Shown: in pieces, positions 17,386-26,954 of the stretch
Numbering within the stretch: position 1 is the first letter of the stretch
How the letters are laid out: every line of letters begins with the position of its first letter
Source: Muribaculaceae bacterium Isolate-002 (NCI)
GTDB taxonomy: Bacteria > Bacteroidota > Bacteroidia > Bacteroidales > Muribaculaceae
Assembly (NCBI GenBank): GCA_004102805.1
Contig: SCEG01000005.1
Coordinates: 1-64,000 of the forward strand
DNA length: 64,000 nt
Reading direction: 5' to 3'
Made by a program: the position numbers and the translations under genes
Notes under the pieces: model-generated
Database searches by the model: none
Told to the model about the DNA's origin: nothing
What the model saw: the letters and a program-made list of their open reading frames with translations, nothing else

Positions 17386-18411
17386 TTATTCTTGAGAGAG
17401 AGGTGTCATGTCAGGGGTGGTGTCGGTCCAGTTTTCGCTCCAGGGTATCGTCATGCCCTCTTCCGAGAAACTGATAGGGAGCCACACGTAGCGGGAGTCG
17501 ACGAGATCATCTTTTTTCCAGCGGTCGAACATTGCCAGGAATGAGCCGTCGGGCAGTGGCAGCGCGAATGTGCTCTGGCAGTAGAACGTCTTGTCGGCGT
17601 CGACACCGGTGCATGGATTTGGGAGCAGTTGATACGGACCCATCACGTTGTCGGCAACGGCGTAGGCCGCTTCGTTGGGCGACCATCCGGAGCATCCCGA
17701 CGTGATGATGTAGTATTTTCCGTTATGTTTGAATATTGCCGGAGCCTCGCGTGACTCTCCGGCGAAGTTGCGGGTGAATACGCCGGTCTGTTTCAGGTAG
17801 TCGTCGGTCAGACGGCTTATGTAGAGTGTGGCGTTGCCTTCCGACGAATAGATCAGATAGGCGTGTCCGTCATCATCTTTGTAGACGGTGAGGTCGCGGC
17901 TCTCGGCGTTGTTGGGACGCACGGCCTCGATGAAGGTGAACGGCCCGGTGGGGGAGTCGCTGACGGCCACACCGGCGGTCGCCTGCCAGTAGTTGGCGTT
18001 GTCGATGTGCATCCACATCACAAACTTGCCGGTGTTGTCGTTATAGATGACTTTGGGGCGCTCGACTACCATTGTCGGGTGTATGTCGGAGCTGGGATTC
18101 TCAGCGTCGGGCGAGAGCACTATTCCTTCGAATTTCCAGTTGATAAGGTCGGTCGACGAGTAGCATGACACGCCGGTGAAATCGGTGCGGTAGCATTCCC
18201 AGCCCACATCGGGCGAGCGATAGGTCTCTTCGCCCTTGTACTCGCCATACCAGTAATATGTGTCGCCGTGGCGCATTATGCCGCCTCCGTGGGCGTTTAT
18301 CGGATTTAATGATGTGTCGAGCCATACGTCGCCGTTGACCGGAGCATTGTCGCCGGCCCACACGCAGGCGGTGGCAAAGAGTGTGGTTAATGTTAATGTC
18401 AGTCGGTTCAT
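17386..18411 (-). CDS. GH43 hydrolase resembling exo-beta-1,3-galactanases
   Basis: 341 residues with signal peptide (MNRLTLTLTTLFATACVWAG), a single-domain propeller. The motif NAHGGGIMRHGDTYYWYGEYKG-like start (residues about 38-60) and the later SRDLTVYKDDDGHAYLIYSS and REAPAIFKHNGKYYIITSGC segments resemble the GH43 subfamily 24 exo-beta-1,3-galactanases. In that group the usual base Asp is replaced and Glu residues carry the chemistry; here the candidate acid is the Glu of REAPAIF. Such enzymes release galactose, with or without side chains, from the beta-1,3-galactan backbone of type II arabinogalactan. It starts 3 bases after the HTCS stop, so sensor and enzyme are on one transcript. 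The subfamily is from memory of the motifs and not tested. Confidence 0.8.
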   Translation of the reverse strand: MNRLTLTLTTLFATACVWAGDNAPVNGDVWLDTSLNPINAHGGGIMRHGDTYYWYGEYKGEETYRSPDVGWECYRTDFTGVSCYSSTDLINWKFEGIVLSPDAENPSSDIHPTMVVERPKVIYNDNTGKFVMWMHIDNANYWQATAGVAVSDSPTGPFTFIEAVRPNNAESRDLTVYKDDDGHAYLIYSSEGNATLYISRLTDDYLKQTGVFTRNFAGESREAPAIFKHNGKYYIITSGCSGWSPNEAAYAVADNVMGPYQLLPNPCTGVDADKTFYCQSTFALPLPDGSFLAMFDRWKKDDLVDSRYVWLPISFSEEGMTIPWSENWTDTTPDMTPLSQE

Positions 18412-18414
18412 TCG

Positions 18415-21400
18415 TTAGGTTTTTTGTTCGCGCTGACGCTTCTCGAATTCCTTGGGCGTCATGCCGAATTGTTTCTGGAATATCTTTATGAAATATGATG
18501 GCGAGTTGATGCCTACGATATAGCACACCTCTCCAATGCGGTAGGAGCCTTCGGTGATAAGGTCGGCGGCTTTCTTGAGCCTGATGAGGCGCACGAAGTC
18601 GGTAGGTGAGGTGCCGATAAGGTCTTTCAGCTTGCGGTGGAGTGACGAGCGTGACAGATTGACCTGGTCGGCAAGCATCTCCACACCGAAATTGGGGTCG
18701 GTGAGGTTTTCCTCTATGCTTCGGGTGATTTTGTCGAGCAGCGCCTTGTCGGCCGAGCTCATGCCTTCATTGGTGATGGAGGTCATGAACGGGTTGCGGG
18801 CGTAATTCTGGCGGTCGCGCATGCGCTTGTCGAAGATGGCTTTGATCTGTGCGAGCAGATGCTTCATCGAGAACGGTTTCTCGATATATGCGTCGGCGCC
18901 TTCGGTCAGACCGGCCACTTTTGAGTTGAGGTCGTTTTTGGCTGTCAGTATTATTATAGGCAGGTGGCTCACTTCGATTTTGTCGCGTATGGCACGGGTG
19001 AGTTCCATACCGTCCATCCGTGGCATCATCAGGTCGGTGACTACCATGTCGATGTGGGTGGTTGAGTCAGTGATGATTTCAAGAGCCTCGGCACCGTCGG
19101 AGGCTGTCACCACATTATAGTGCCGGCCGAGTTTTTCGGCAATGAAGCGGAGCACTTCGGGGTTGTCCTCGACGAGAAGTATGACCTGAGGGTTCTGTGA
19201 ATTCTTTTCTGCCGGCCGGTCGATATCGGTGAGCGGACTTTCCGGGCTGTTGCCTGTCATGTCGGTTTCAGCGTCGGCTTCCGTTGCGATTACGGGCGTG
19301 GCGCTGTCGTCGCACAGTCGCAGGCGCAGGGTGAAGCAGTTGAGATTGTCGGTGATGCTGTAGGTTAGTGTGCCGCTCATCAGTTCGGCGAGTGAGCGCG
19401 CCAGGTTGAGGCCGATGCCTGTCGATGAGTCGGCGTTGGCGTTCTTCTCCATCTGGTAGAACGGATCGAAGATTTTGTCCTGATATTCGGCTGGTATCAG
19501 GTCGCCGTCGTTGAGCGTGCGCAATATCATGCAGTTGTCAGCGGTGTGCATGTCGATGGCAATATGCGCGTGACCGTAGCGCACGGCGTTTGACAGCAGA
19601 TTGTTGATGACCTTGATTATGCCGTTGCGGTCGCCCTCGATGCGGCAGCCCTGCTGCGGCAGTCTGACATCAGTTGAGATGCCTTTGCGCTGCATGAGCG
19701 GCTGGAATTCGTTGATTTTCTCCTTTAGTATGGAGGTGATCTCAACGCTTCCGAGCGACAGCTTCATGCGGTTGCTGTCGATTTTGCGGAAGTCGAGAAG
19801 CTGGTTGGTAATGGTCATCAGTTCGTTGGTGCTGCGTTGCATCGTGCGGAGGCTGCGCGATATCTCGGGGTCGCCGATATTCATGTCGAGAAGCGACTCA
19901 AGCGGTCCGTTGATGAGGGTGACGGGGGTGCGTATCTCGTGGGCTATCTTGACATAGAGGTCGAGTTTCGAGCGGTAGATTTCTTTCTCTTTCTCGTCGG
20001 TGAACTGGCGCTCCTTGTCAAGAGCCTTGCGGCGCATGCGGCGGCGCCACAGCATGAACGCGGCGAAAAGCAACGATGCGGCCATCACGACATATACGAT
20101 TATGGCGAGACTGCTCAGATACCACGGCGGAAGTATGGTGATTGACAGTGTCTGCTCCCCTTCGCCCCACACTCCGTCGGAGTTGGAGCCTTTGACATGG
20201 AATGTATAGTCGCCGGGAGGCAGATTGGCGTAGGTCATCGACTTGTTGTCGGTGGTGTAGACCCAATCGGTGTTGACGTTGTCCATGCGGTAGGCGTAGC
20301 GGTTGGATGCCGCGTCGATATATGACAGCGCGGCAAATTCAAACGCTATGATATTTTGTGTGCACGGCAGGGTGATATGAGTCGTGCCGGTCACCGACTG
20401 CTGCAGAGGCGAGCCGGGGTCGTTGGGCGATATCTCTTCGTTGTTGATGATGAGTCCGGTGATGTAGACCGGCGGAGTCACGCCGTTGGTGCTTATATTG
20501 TCGGGGTCGAATGACACGAGACCTTCCGAGCAGCCGAAGTAGAAACGTCCGTTTGACGCCTTGAGCGCCCCCTTGTAGCTGAACTGGTTGGAGGGCAGAC
20601 CGTTTCCGGTGTTGTAGACGGTGTGTGTGCCGTCGGTCGGGTTAAATCTGACAAGGCCGTTGTTGGTGCCGAACCACAGATAGCCGTTCTTGTCCTCAAG
20701 CATCTTGTAGGCGGTGTCGTCGGGAAGTCCTTCGGCAAGGCTGAATGACCTGAAAGTCTCGTCCTTGGGGTTGAACACGCAGATGCCGCCGCGGTCGGTT
20801 GAAAACCACAGTTGTCCGCGCGAGGTCTCGATGACGTTGCTGACGGAGTTGGAACTGAGTGACGCGGGGTTATCCTCGTCGTGGGTGTAATGCCGTATCT
20901 CGCCTGTCGACGGTGTGTGGCGATACACGCCGTTGCCCATCGTTATGACCCAGATGTCATGGTTGGAGTCTTCCATGATATCGAAGTTGTAGTTGAGGCC
21001 GAACTCCGGCATGTGGGTCATGGGCACGGCGCCGTCGGCCGACTTGTAGATGCTCCATCCGTTGCCGAGCCACACGTTGTCGTTACTGTCCTGACAGAGA
21101 GCGTAGATACTCTCCTCGTTGATGCCCAGATCGGCTGCGGAGCGGTGGCGCACCTGTCGGGAGACGCAGTCGATGATGTCGATGCCGTTTTTGAAATATC
21201 CTACCCACATCTCGTTGCCGCGACTGAGCAGAGTGAGAGTCTTGTCGTCGTGGAGACGCAGCCCTCCGGAGGTGGTGCTGTTGTTGTCAAACAATCCGGT
21301 GGATGGATCGAGTATGCTGACGCCGGCGTCCTCAGTGGCAAGCCATATCTTGCCGTCGGGCGACTCGGCGATGTCGCGCACGCGTTTGCTGGAGATGGAG

Positions 21401-22452
21401 TTGCCTGTCACGGGCACATATCTGATGAAGTTGGAGTGGAATGGCGAGAGATAGTTGATGCCGCCGAGGTTTGTGCCTATCCAGATGCCTTTCTCATGGT
21501 CGCGGAATATCTTGCCTATCTGGTTGTCGGAGAGAGTGGCGCTGTTCATCGGGTCGGAATAGATATGAGCTACGTCGCCCGTTTTGGTGTCGATGATGAA
21601 AACTCCGGCCTGTGTGCCCACCCATATCTTGTCGTCGAAACTTTTGACGTCGCGTATGATTTTGTAGTGTATCTGCGGAGTGTTGAAGTCGGTTACCGAG
21701 TTGCGGCGTTTGTTGAAGCGGCGCAGGCGTCCGGTGTGGCTGCCGACGACTATATCGCTGTCTATGTCGGCCATGCAGTATATATTGTCGCCTTTGAGGG
21801 TGTTGCCGTCGCTGTCGCCCAGATATTGCTCGAAGCTGTCGGTGTTGCCGTCATAACGATATATGCCGTTGCCGTTTGTGCCTATCCAAACTTTGTCGCT
21901 TTTGTCAATGCAGATGCTTTCGGCGCTGCCGTTGTCGGGCTCGTCGGCAGAGCCGAAGCTGTAGTGCTTGAGCGCGCCGTCTACGCGCAGGCAGAACACA
22001 CCCTGGTTGGGGAGCACCATCCAGATATTGCCGTCGTTGTCGGCCTTTATGTCTGACACCCAGTTGGTCATCTTCACGCCGTCGTCGGCGGCGCTGTCGA
22101 TGTAGCTGAACCGCTCGAATTTCGGGTCGAGTATGAATACTCCGATGTCAGTGCCGACGTAGAGGGTGTTGTCCTCCCGGCTGTGCAGGGCGCTGATATT
22201 GTTGTTGCGTATGTTCTTGCCGGTGTCATGACAGTCAAACACTTTTATCGTGCGCCCGTCGTAGCGGTTGAGTTTGTTGCGTGTGCCGAACCACATGAAG
22301 CCGTCGGGTGTCTGCGCTATCGCCTTGATGTCGGTCTGCGACAGTCCGTTCTCCTTGTTGATATTTCTGAAATAGAAATGATGTGACGGCTCCTGTGCGG
22401 CGACACACAGTGCAATCAGACAAAACAGTATGGAAAGCAGATACTTTTTCAT
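18415..22452 (-). CDS. Hybrid two-component system sensor-regulator (HTCS)
   Basis: 1345 residues carrying sensor and response regulator in one chain. Order: signal peptide (1-19); periplasmic Reg_prop propellers to about 690 (GLSQTDIKAIAQ, DGFMWFGT); Y_Y_Y domain at about 700-765. A membrane segment lies at about 778-800. HisKA follows with His838 (IAHEIRTP), then HATPase_c with N-box NNLLSNAVRYG near 951 and G2 box STGIGLNLA. The receiver domain starts near 1091 with phospho-acceptor Asp1140 (VVTDLMMP), and an AraC-type HTH at about 1240-1340 ends the protein. HTCS proteins sense an oligosaccharide in the periplasm and activate the adjacent locus. It heads the minus-strand hydrolase genes and faces the plus-strand GH2 gene across a 200-base region holding a perfect inverted repeat, a candidate binding site. 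Confidence 0.95.
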   Translation of the reverse strand: MKKYLLSILFCLIALCVAAQEPSHHFYFRNINKENGLSQTDIKAIAQTPDGFMWFGTRNKLNRYDGRTIKVFDCHDTGKNIRNNNISALHSREDNTLYVGTDIGVFILDPKFERFSYIDSAADDGVKMTNWVSDIKADNDGNIWMVLPNQGVFCLRVDGALKHYSFGSADEPDNGSAESICIDKSDKVWIGTNGNGIYRYDGNTDSFEQYLGDSDGNTLKGDNIYCMADIDSDIVVGSHTGRLRRFNKRRNSVTDFNTPQIHYKIIRDVKSFDDKIWVGTQAGVFIIDTKTGDVAHIYSDPMNSATLSDNQIGKIFRDHEKGIWIGTNLGGINYLSPFHSNFIRYVPVTGNSISSKRVRDIAESPDGKIWLATEDAGVSILDPSTGLFDNNSTTSGGLRLHDDKTLTLLSRGNEMWVGYFKNGIDIIDCVSRQVRHRSAADLGINEESIYALCQDSNDNVWLGNGWSIYKSADGAVPMTHMPEFGLNYNFDIMEDSNHDIWVITMGNGVYRHTPSTGEIRHYTHDEDNPASLSSNSVSNVIETSRGQLWFSTDRGGICVFNPKDETFRSFSLAEGLPDDTAYKMLEDKNGYLWFGTNNGLVRFNPTDGTHTVYNTGNGLPSNQFSYKGALKASNGRFYFGCSEGLVSFDPDNISTNGVTPPVYITGLIINNEEISPNDPGSPLQQSVTGTTHITLPCTQNIIAFEFAALSYIDAASNRYAYRMDNVNTDWVYTTDNKSMTYANLPPGDYTFHVKGSNSDGVWGEGEQTLSITILPPWYLSSLAIIVYVVMAASLLFAAFMLWRRRMRRKALDKERQFTDEKEKEIYRSKLDLYVKIAHEIRTPVTLINGPLESLLDMNIGDPEISRSLRTMQRSTNELMTITNQLLDFRKIDSNRMKLSLGSVEITSILKEKINEFQPLMQRKGISTDVRLPQQGCRIEGDRNGIIKVINNLLSNAVRYGHAHIAIDMHTADNCMILRTLNDGDLIPAEYQDKIFDPFYQMEKNANADSSTGIGLNLARSLAELMSGTLTYSITDNLNCFTLRLRLCDDSATPVIATEADAETDMTGNSPESPLTDIDRPAEKNSQNPQVILLVEDNPEVLRFIAEKLGRHYNVVTASDGAEALEIITDSTTHIDMVVTDLMMPRMDGMELTRAIRDKIEVSHLPIIILTAKNDLNSKVAGLTEGADAYIEKPFSMKHLLAQIKAIFDKRMRDRQNYARNPFMTSITNEGMSSADKALLDKITRSIEENLTDPNFGVEMLADQVNLSRSSLHRKLKDLIGTSPTDFVRLIRLKKAADLITEGSYRIGEVCYIVGINSPSYFIKIFQKQFGMTPKEFEKRQREQKT

Positions 22453-22590
22453 GGCGTTAAGGATTGCTCAAAATTAATAATGTCTGTTATTTTAATCGGC
22501 TCAAAAAATATAAAAATAGTAGAAAGACGGCTTCAGAGGCGCTTTCGTGCTATAAAATTAAGCTAAATATTATATTTATTAGGCGGGGTG

Positions 22591-22620
22591 TGTCGGAATT
22601 TTAACATAATAATTCCGACA
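22591..22620. promoter_or_regulatory. Perfect 10-bp inverted repeat in the HTCS/GH2 divergent region
   Basis: TGTCGGAATT at 22591-22600 and AATTCCGACA at 22611-22620 are perfectly complementary around a 10-base spacer. The site lies 32 bases before the GH2 start and immediately before a TTTG (22621-22624). Position and symmetry fit an operator for a dimeric regulator such as the HTCS HTH domain. Confidence 0.5.
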
Positions 22621-22638
22621 TTTGTAAAAAACAATACC

Positions 22639-22646
22639 TAACTTTG
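22639..22646 (+). promoter_or_regulatory. Possible -7 box TAACTTTG close to the GH2 start
   Basis: TAACTTTG fits the TAnnTTTG consensus, but the nearest upstream TTTG (22621-22624) is only 14 bases away instead of about 20, and the ATG at 22653 is 7 bases downstream. If used, the message would be nearly leaderless. It may instead be chance. Confidence 0.35.
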
Positions 22647-22652
22647 AATGCC

Positions 22653-24650
22653 ATGAAAAAGAAATTCCTGCTGATAGCGCTCGCGTTGGTGCAGATGACA
22701 GTGGCGGCCACGGCCGCACGTCGTGTGCTGCCTTTCAACGACGGGTGGTCGTTCTACAAAATGTCTGATCCCGGCGAAGTGTCGGAAGTGACGCTGCCAC
22801 ATTGCTATAATGCGTCAGACGGCACCGACCCCCGATATTATAGAGGTGAGGCTGTCTACACCAAAGTGTTTGACGCCCCCGAGGCGGCCGGCGGCGACCG
22901 TGTGTTCATACGTTTTGAGGCGGCAGGTTTTCAGGCCGGCGTCACACTCAACGGCGTGGAGCTCGGACACCACAAGGGTGGCTTCACCGCGTTCTGTTAC
23001 GAACTCACCGACCTGCTCCGACCCGAGGGAAATGTCATGGAGGTCACGGTCGACAACCGCAAGGATATGACCATAGCGCCGATTAACGCCGATTTCACCA
23101 TGTTCGGCGGTATTTACCGTCCCGTGAGTCTGCTTGTGCTGCCAAAAGTCAATATCACCCCGATGGATTACGCCTCGCCGGGCGTGTACTTCGAGCAGTT
23201 TGAGGCCAGTGAAAAGGTTGCGCAGGCCGCGGTCAAGGTGCTTGTCGACGGTTTTTCTGAAAAACAGCTTGAAAAACTTTCGCTATCTACCGAACTTGCT
23301 GATGCCGACGGCAATGTTGTAGCCCGCTCGTTGTCACGCGGCAAGATTATGCATAATGGTTTTACGGCCATTGCCGACACAATCGGAGTGGCAAATCCGC
23401 TGTTGTGGGACGGACGTCGTTCGCCGGCGCTTTATACGCTTACCGTGGCTTTGGCCGACGGCGACCGGATAATTGACGAAGTGACGCAGACGGTGGGTTT
23501 CCGCACTGTCACTGTCGACCATGGCAAAGGGCTGAGTCTCAACGGCTGTCCCAACAATATACGCGGGGTCAACCGTCATCAGGACCGTCCCGGCAAAGGC
23601 TGGGCCATCTCCGAGGCCGACCATCGTGAGGATATGGAGCTTATAAAGGAGATAGGCGCCAACGGCATCCGCCTCGCCCACTACCCCCACTCCGAATTTT
23701 TCTATGACCTCTGCGACCGCGAGGGTATGCTCGTGTGGGCGGAAATACCCTTTGTGGAGCAGGCTCCCGACAACGAGGAGTTTGCCGCCACTACCAGGAG
23801 CCAGCTTATCGAACTTATACGCCAGAACTATAACCATCCCTCGATATTCTGCTGGAGCCTTTTCAATGAGCTCGGCGGAGAGCCCGTGGCTCTTGTAAGC
23901 GAACTCAACGACATCGCCCACGCGGAGGACGCCGGCCGATACACAACAGCCGCCTCCAACAGTGACAATTCGCCGCTCAACGATATTCCCGACATTATGG
24001 CCTACAATACATATCCGGGATGGTATTGGGCCGATCCGGCCACGATGCAGTATGCCATCGACTGGAAATACCGACCTGAAAAGCAGCCGCTTGCCATCAG
24101 CGAGTATGGCGCCGGAGCGAGCATACGCCACCACGGGTTCCTTACCGAGCATCCCGAGCCGGGCGGTGAGTGGCATCCCGAGGAGTGGCAGGCCACCGTG
24201 CATGAAATAAACTACCGCGAAATCGACAAGCGCGATTTCGTGTGGGGCACTTTCGTCTGGAATATGTTTGACTTCGCCAGCGCCGGGCGCACCGAAGGCG
24301 ACACCCACGGCATGAACGACAAAGGTCTCGTGACCTACGACCGCTCCACGCCAAAGGATGCCTTCTATTTCTATAAGGCAAACTGGAACGACGAGCCGAT
24401 GGTGCACATCGCCTCAAAGCGGTTTGACCACAGGGAAGGGGATGCCCGTCAGATGAAAGTCTACACCAACTGCGACGGTGTCTACCTGATACACAACGGT
24501 GTCAGATATTATCCCGACGGCAATCCGCAGGCTCACGTCTATACGTGGGACAACATACCCTGGGCAGAGGGCGACAACCGTTTCACAGCCCACGCGGTGC
24601 GCGACGGAAAGATTTTTTACGATAACTGCATGACAACTTACAGCAAATGA
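22653..24650 (+). CDS. GH2 glycoside hydrolase, beta-galactosidase-like
   Basis: 665 residues from the ATG at 22653, which starts a good signal peptide (MKKKFLLIALALVQ); an in-frame TTG three codons earlier is less likely. Classic GH2 layout: sugar-binding domain, Ig-like domain, TIM barrel, short C-terminal sandwich. Acid/base Glu406 (WSLFNE) and nucleophile Glu484 (ISEYGA) are both present, as is the barrel motif RGVNRHQDRPG. GH2 enzymes with this pattern release terminal beta-galactose or related sugars from oligosaccharides, usually in the periplasm or on the surface. It is the first plus-strand gene of the divergent locus and overlaps the GH92 gene by 4 bases (ATGA), so they are translated from one message. 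Confidence 0.92.
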   Translation: MKKKFLLIALALVQMTVAATAARRVLPFNDGWSFYKMSDPGEVSEVTLPHCYNASDGTDPRYYRGEAVYTKVFDAPEAAGGDRVFIRFEAAGFQAGVTLNGVELGHHKGGFTAFCYELTDLLRPEGNVMEVTVDNRKDMTIAPINADFTMFGGIYRPVSLLVLPKVNITPMDYASPGVYFEQFEASEKVAQAAVKVLVDGFSEKQLEKLSLSTELADADGNVVARSLSRGKIMHNGFTAIADTIGVANPLLWDGRRSPALYTLTVALADGDRIIDEVTQTVGFRTVTVDHGKGLSLNGCPNNIRGVNRHQDRPGKGWAISEADHREDMELIKEIGANGIRLAHYPHSEFFYDLCDREGMLVWAEIPFVEQAPDNEEFAATTRSQLIELIRQNYNHPSIFCWSLFNELGGEPVALVSELNDIAHAEDAGRYTTAASNSDNSPLNDIPDIMAYNTYPGWYWADPATMQYAIDWKYRPEKQPLAISEYGAGASIRHHGFLTEHPEPGGEWHPEEWQATVHEINYREIDKRDFVWGTFVWNMFDFASAGRTEGDTHGMNDKGLVTYDRSTPKDAFYFYKANWNDEPMVHIASKRFDHREGDARQMKVYTNCDGVYLIHNGVRYYPDGNPQAHVYTWDNIPWAEGDNRFTAHAVRDGKIFYDNCMTTYSK

Positions 24651-26872
24651 AAAAGTTATTCACAACATTACTGCTTCTTGCGACAACCGTAGCCGTGCAT
24701 GCCGGAAAAAAGAGTGCCGCGGATTATGTCAATCCGCTTATAGGCACGGCATGGGAAGGGGAGGGTGGCACAGCGCCGTTTGTCGGCCGTCCGTTCATGA
24801 TGACAAATTTCCTGCCGCAGACGCGTCAGAACAAGATGGGTTCGATGGCCTACGTCTACGAGGATAAGGAGATTATCGGATTTATGGCGTCGCACCAGCC
24901 TACGGTGTGGATGGGCGATTACGGCTACGTGTCGCTTATGCCTCAGACCGGAGGGGAAATAAAATACCTGCCGGAAGAACGTGGACTGGCTTTCGACCAT
25001 GCCGACGAAAAATCTACCCCCTACTACTATTCGGTCAAGATGAAAACGCCTCAGGGGAAGCTGCTCAAAGGGGAGATGACGGCAGCAAGCCGTGCAGCCA
25101 TAATGCGCTTCACCTTCCCCAAAAAAGAGAAGGTGCAGAATATCATAGTGCAGGGCATCAATCTCAATCCGGCGCTTGCAGACTGGGCCAACGACTACGG
25201 GCCCCGCATCGAAAAAATACACGGCTATATCCATGTCGATACTGTCAACAATGAGATATGGGGTTATAACCCCGACAGGCAGTCGTCACAGATAAGTCCG
25301 GATCTGCCCAACTTCAAGGGATTTTTCGTAATCAAATTCAACCGTCCGATAAAAGGCGTGATGACATGGGACAATAATGAGGTATATCCTGAAAAACCGA
25401 GACATAAAGGAACGCGCATGGGCGCGGCAGTGTCGTTTGACAACCGCTCGGACGTCGTAGAGGCGCGCATAGGCACCTCTTTCATCAGCGTCGAGCAGGC
25501 GCGTGAAAATCTCGAGCGGGAAATCGGGTCGAAACCTTTCAGAGAGGTCATGGCCGAGACGCGCGACGCCTGGAATGACAAACTTGCCAAAATCGAGCCT
25601 TCTGGCATAGATGATAACACCAAGGCCATATTTTATACGGCGATGTATCATTGCTATCTGTTTCCGCGCGAGTTTTCGGAATACGGACGCTATTACAGCG
25701 CTTTTGACGACAAGGTGCACGAAGGCTTCAGCTACAACGACTATTCGCTATGGGATACATTCCGTGCCTATCATCCGCTCATGACTATTCTGGAGCCGGA
25801 ACTGACCGGAAACTGGATCACTTCGTTATTGCAGATGTATAAGGAGGGCGGGTGGCTGCCGATGTGGCCCAACCCGGGATACACCAACATAATGGTGGGG
25901 ACGCACGCCGACGCTGTCATCGCCGACGCCTTCATGAAAGGCATTCGCAACTATGATACGGAGCTCGCCTACGAGGCTGTGCGCAAGGATGCCATGGTGC
26001 CGCCTGACTGCGACACGCAGCGCCGTTACGGCGACCGTGACCGCTGGACGGCCTACGAGGCCCGTGCCGGCGCCAGCTACTACCACTCGCTTGGATATAT
26101 ACCAGATGACCGCACTGCCGAATCGGTGTCGCGCACGCTCGAGTATGCCTACGATGACTGGTGTGTGGCGCAGATGGCGCGCGAGCTCGGCCATGACGAG
26201 GATTATGCACGGCTTATGGATATGTCGAAAAACTACCGCAACATCTACAATCGGGAGAAAGGTTTCATGCTACCGCGAAAATACTCAGGCGAATGGATTG
26301 ATCTCGACGACCACAACCGCACCGGCCTTACCGAAGGCTCGAAGTGGACATATCTTTTCTGTGCGATGCACGATATACCCGGACTGATTGACCTGATGGG
26401 AGGTAACGAGGCTTTCACTGCAAAGCTCGACCGCAACTTCGAGGAAGGGCATTACCGCCATGACAACGAGCCGGGTCATCACTACATCTATCTATACGAC
26501 TGGTGCGGGCAGCCGAAGAAGGCGCAGGAGCTTGTGCGTCATCACACCCGTGTCAATTATCCGAATTCGCCCGTGGTCAACGGCAACGATGACTGCGGAC
26601 AGATGTCGGCATGGTATATATTTTCGGTAATGGGATTTTATCCGGTGGCTCCCGCTTCGAATACTTTTGCCGTAGGAGCTCCGCAATATCCTGAAATCAG
26701 AGTGAAAGCAGGCGCTGACGGCCATACGCTCACCATACGTGCCGACGGTCTGTCGGAAAATAGCAGATATGTCGCCGGCATAGAGATAGACGGTGTCGCC
26801 CACAACGGTAATTTCCTGTCGTGGGACGATATCTCCAATGCCCGTGAAATAGTTTTCCGCATGACTGACTGA
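24647..26872 (+). CDS. GH92 exo-alpha-mannosidase
   Basis: 741 residues, signal peptide MKKLFTTLLLLATTVAVHAG. The opening DYVNPLIGT, the central SLWDTFRAYHP, LTEGSKW and NGNDDCGQMSAWYIFSVMGFYP blocks are hallmarks of GH92. Glu563 (LTEGSKW) matches the catalytic acid, and the Asp pair at 648-649 matches the base region. GH92 enzymes are calcium-dependent, inverting exo-alpha-mannosidases that trim mannan and N- or O-glycans. It overlaps GH2 by ATGA. A strong terminator 45 bases after the stop closes this two-gene unit. Confidence 0.95.
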   Translation: MKKLFTTLLLLATTVAVHAGKKSAADYVNPLIGTAWEGEGGTAPFVGRPFMMTNFLPQTRQNKMGSMAYVYEDKEIIGFMASHQPTVWMGDYGYVSLMPQTGGEIKYLPEERGLAFDHADEKSTPYYYSVKMKTPQGKLLKGEMTAASRAAIMRFTFPKKEKVQNIIVQGINLNPALADWANDYGPRIEKIHGYIHVDTVNNEIWGYNPDRQSSQISPDLPNFKGFFVIKFNRPIKGVMTWDNNEVYPEKPRHKGTRMGAAVSFDNRSDVVEARIGTSFISVEQARENLEREIGSKPFREVMAETRDAWNDKLAKIEPSGIDDNTKAIFYTAMYHCYLFPREFSEYGRYYSAFDDKVHEGFSYNDYSLWDTFRAYHPLMTILEPELTGNWITSLLQMYKEGGWLPMWPNPGYTNIMVGTHADAVIADAFMKGIRNYDTELAYEAVRKDAMVPPDCDTQRRYGDRDRWTAYEARAGASYYHSLGYIPDDRTAESVSRTLEYAYDDWCVAQMARELGHDEDYARLMDMSKNYRNIYNREKGFMLPRKYSGEWIDLDDHNRTGLTEGSKWTYLFCAMHDIPGLIDLMGGNEAFTAKLDRNFEEGHYRHDNEPGHHYIYLYDWCGQPKKAQELVRHHTRVNYPNSPVVNGNDDCGQMSAWYIFSVMGFYPVAPASNTFAVGAPQYPEIRVKAGADGHTLTIRADGLSENSRYVAGIEIDGVAHNGNFLSWDDISNAREIVFRMTD

Positions 26873-26916
26873 TTCTGCTCCAATGGGAAATTCCGTAATA
26901 TTTTTATAGAAACAAC

Positions 26917-26954
26917 GAAGCCGTGACGGGACATCTTGCCCTCGTCACGGCTTC
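26917..26954 (+). terminator. Terminator after the GH2-GH92 unit
   Basis: A perfect 12-bp stem (26917-26928 with 26943-26954), extendable by two pairs, is followed within about 12 bases by a T-run. Confidence 0.85.

Noticed and set aside
20881-22056. 391-codon plus-strand frame inside the HTCS gene
   Set aside because: It is a shadow of the HTCS codons: its composition is Val/Ala/Asp repeats and it lacks motifs, while the HTCS has complete domains.
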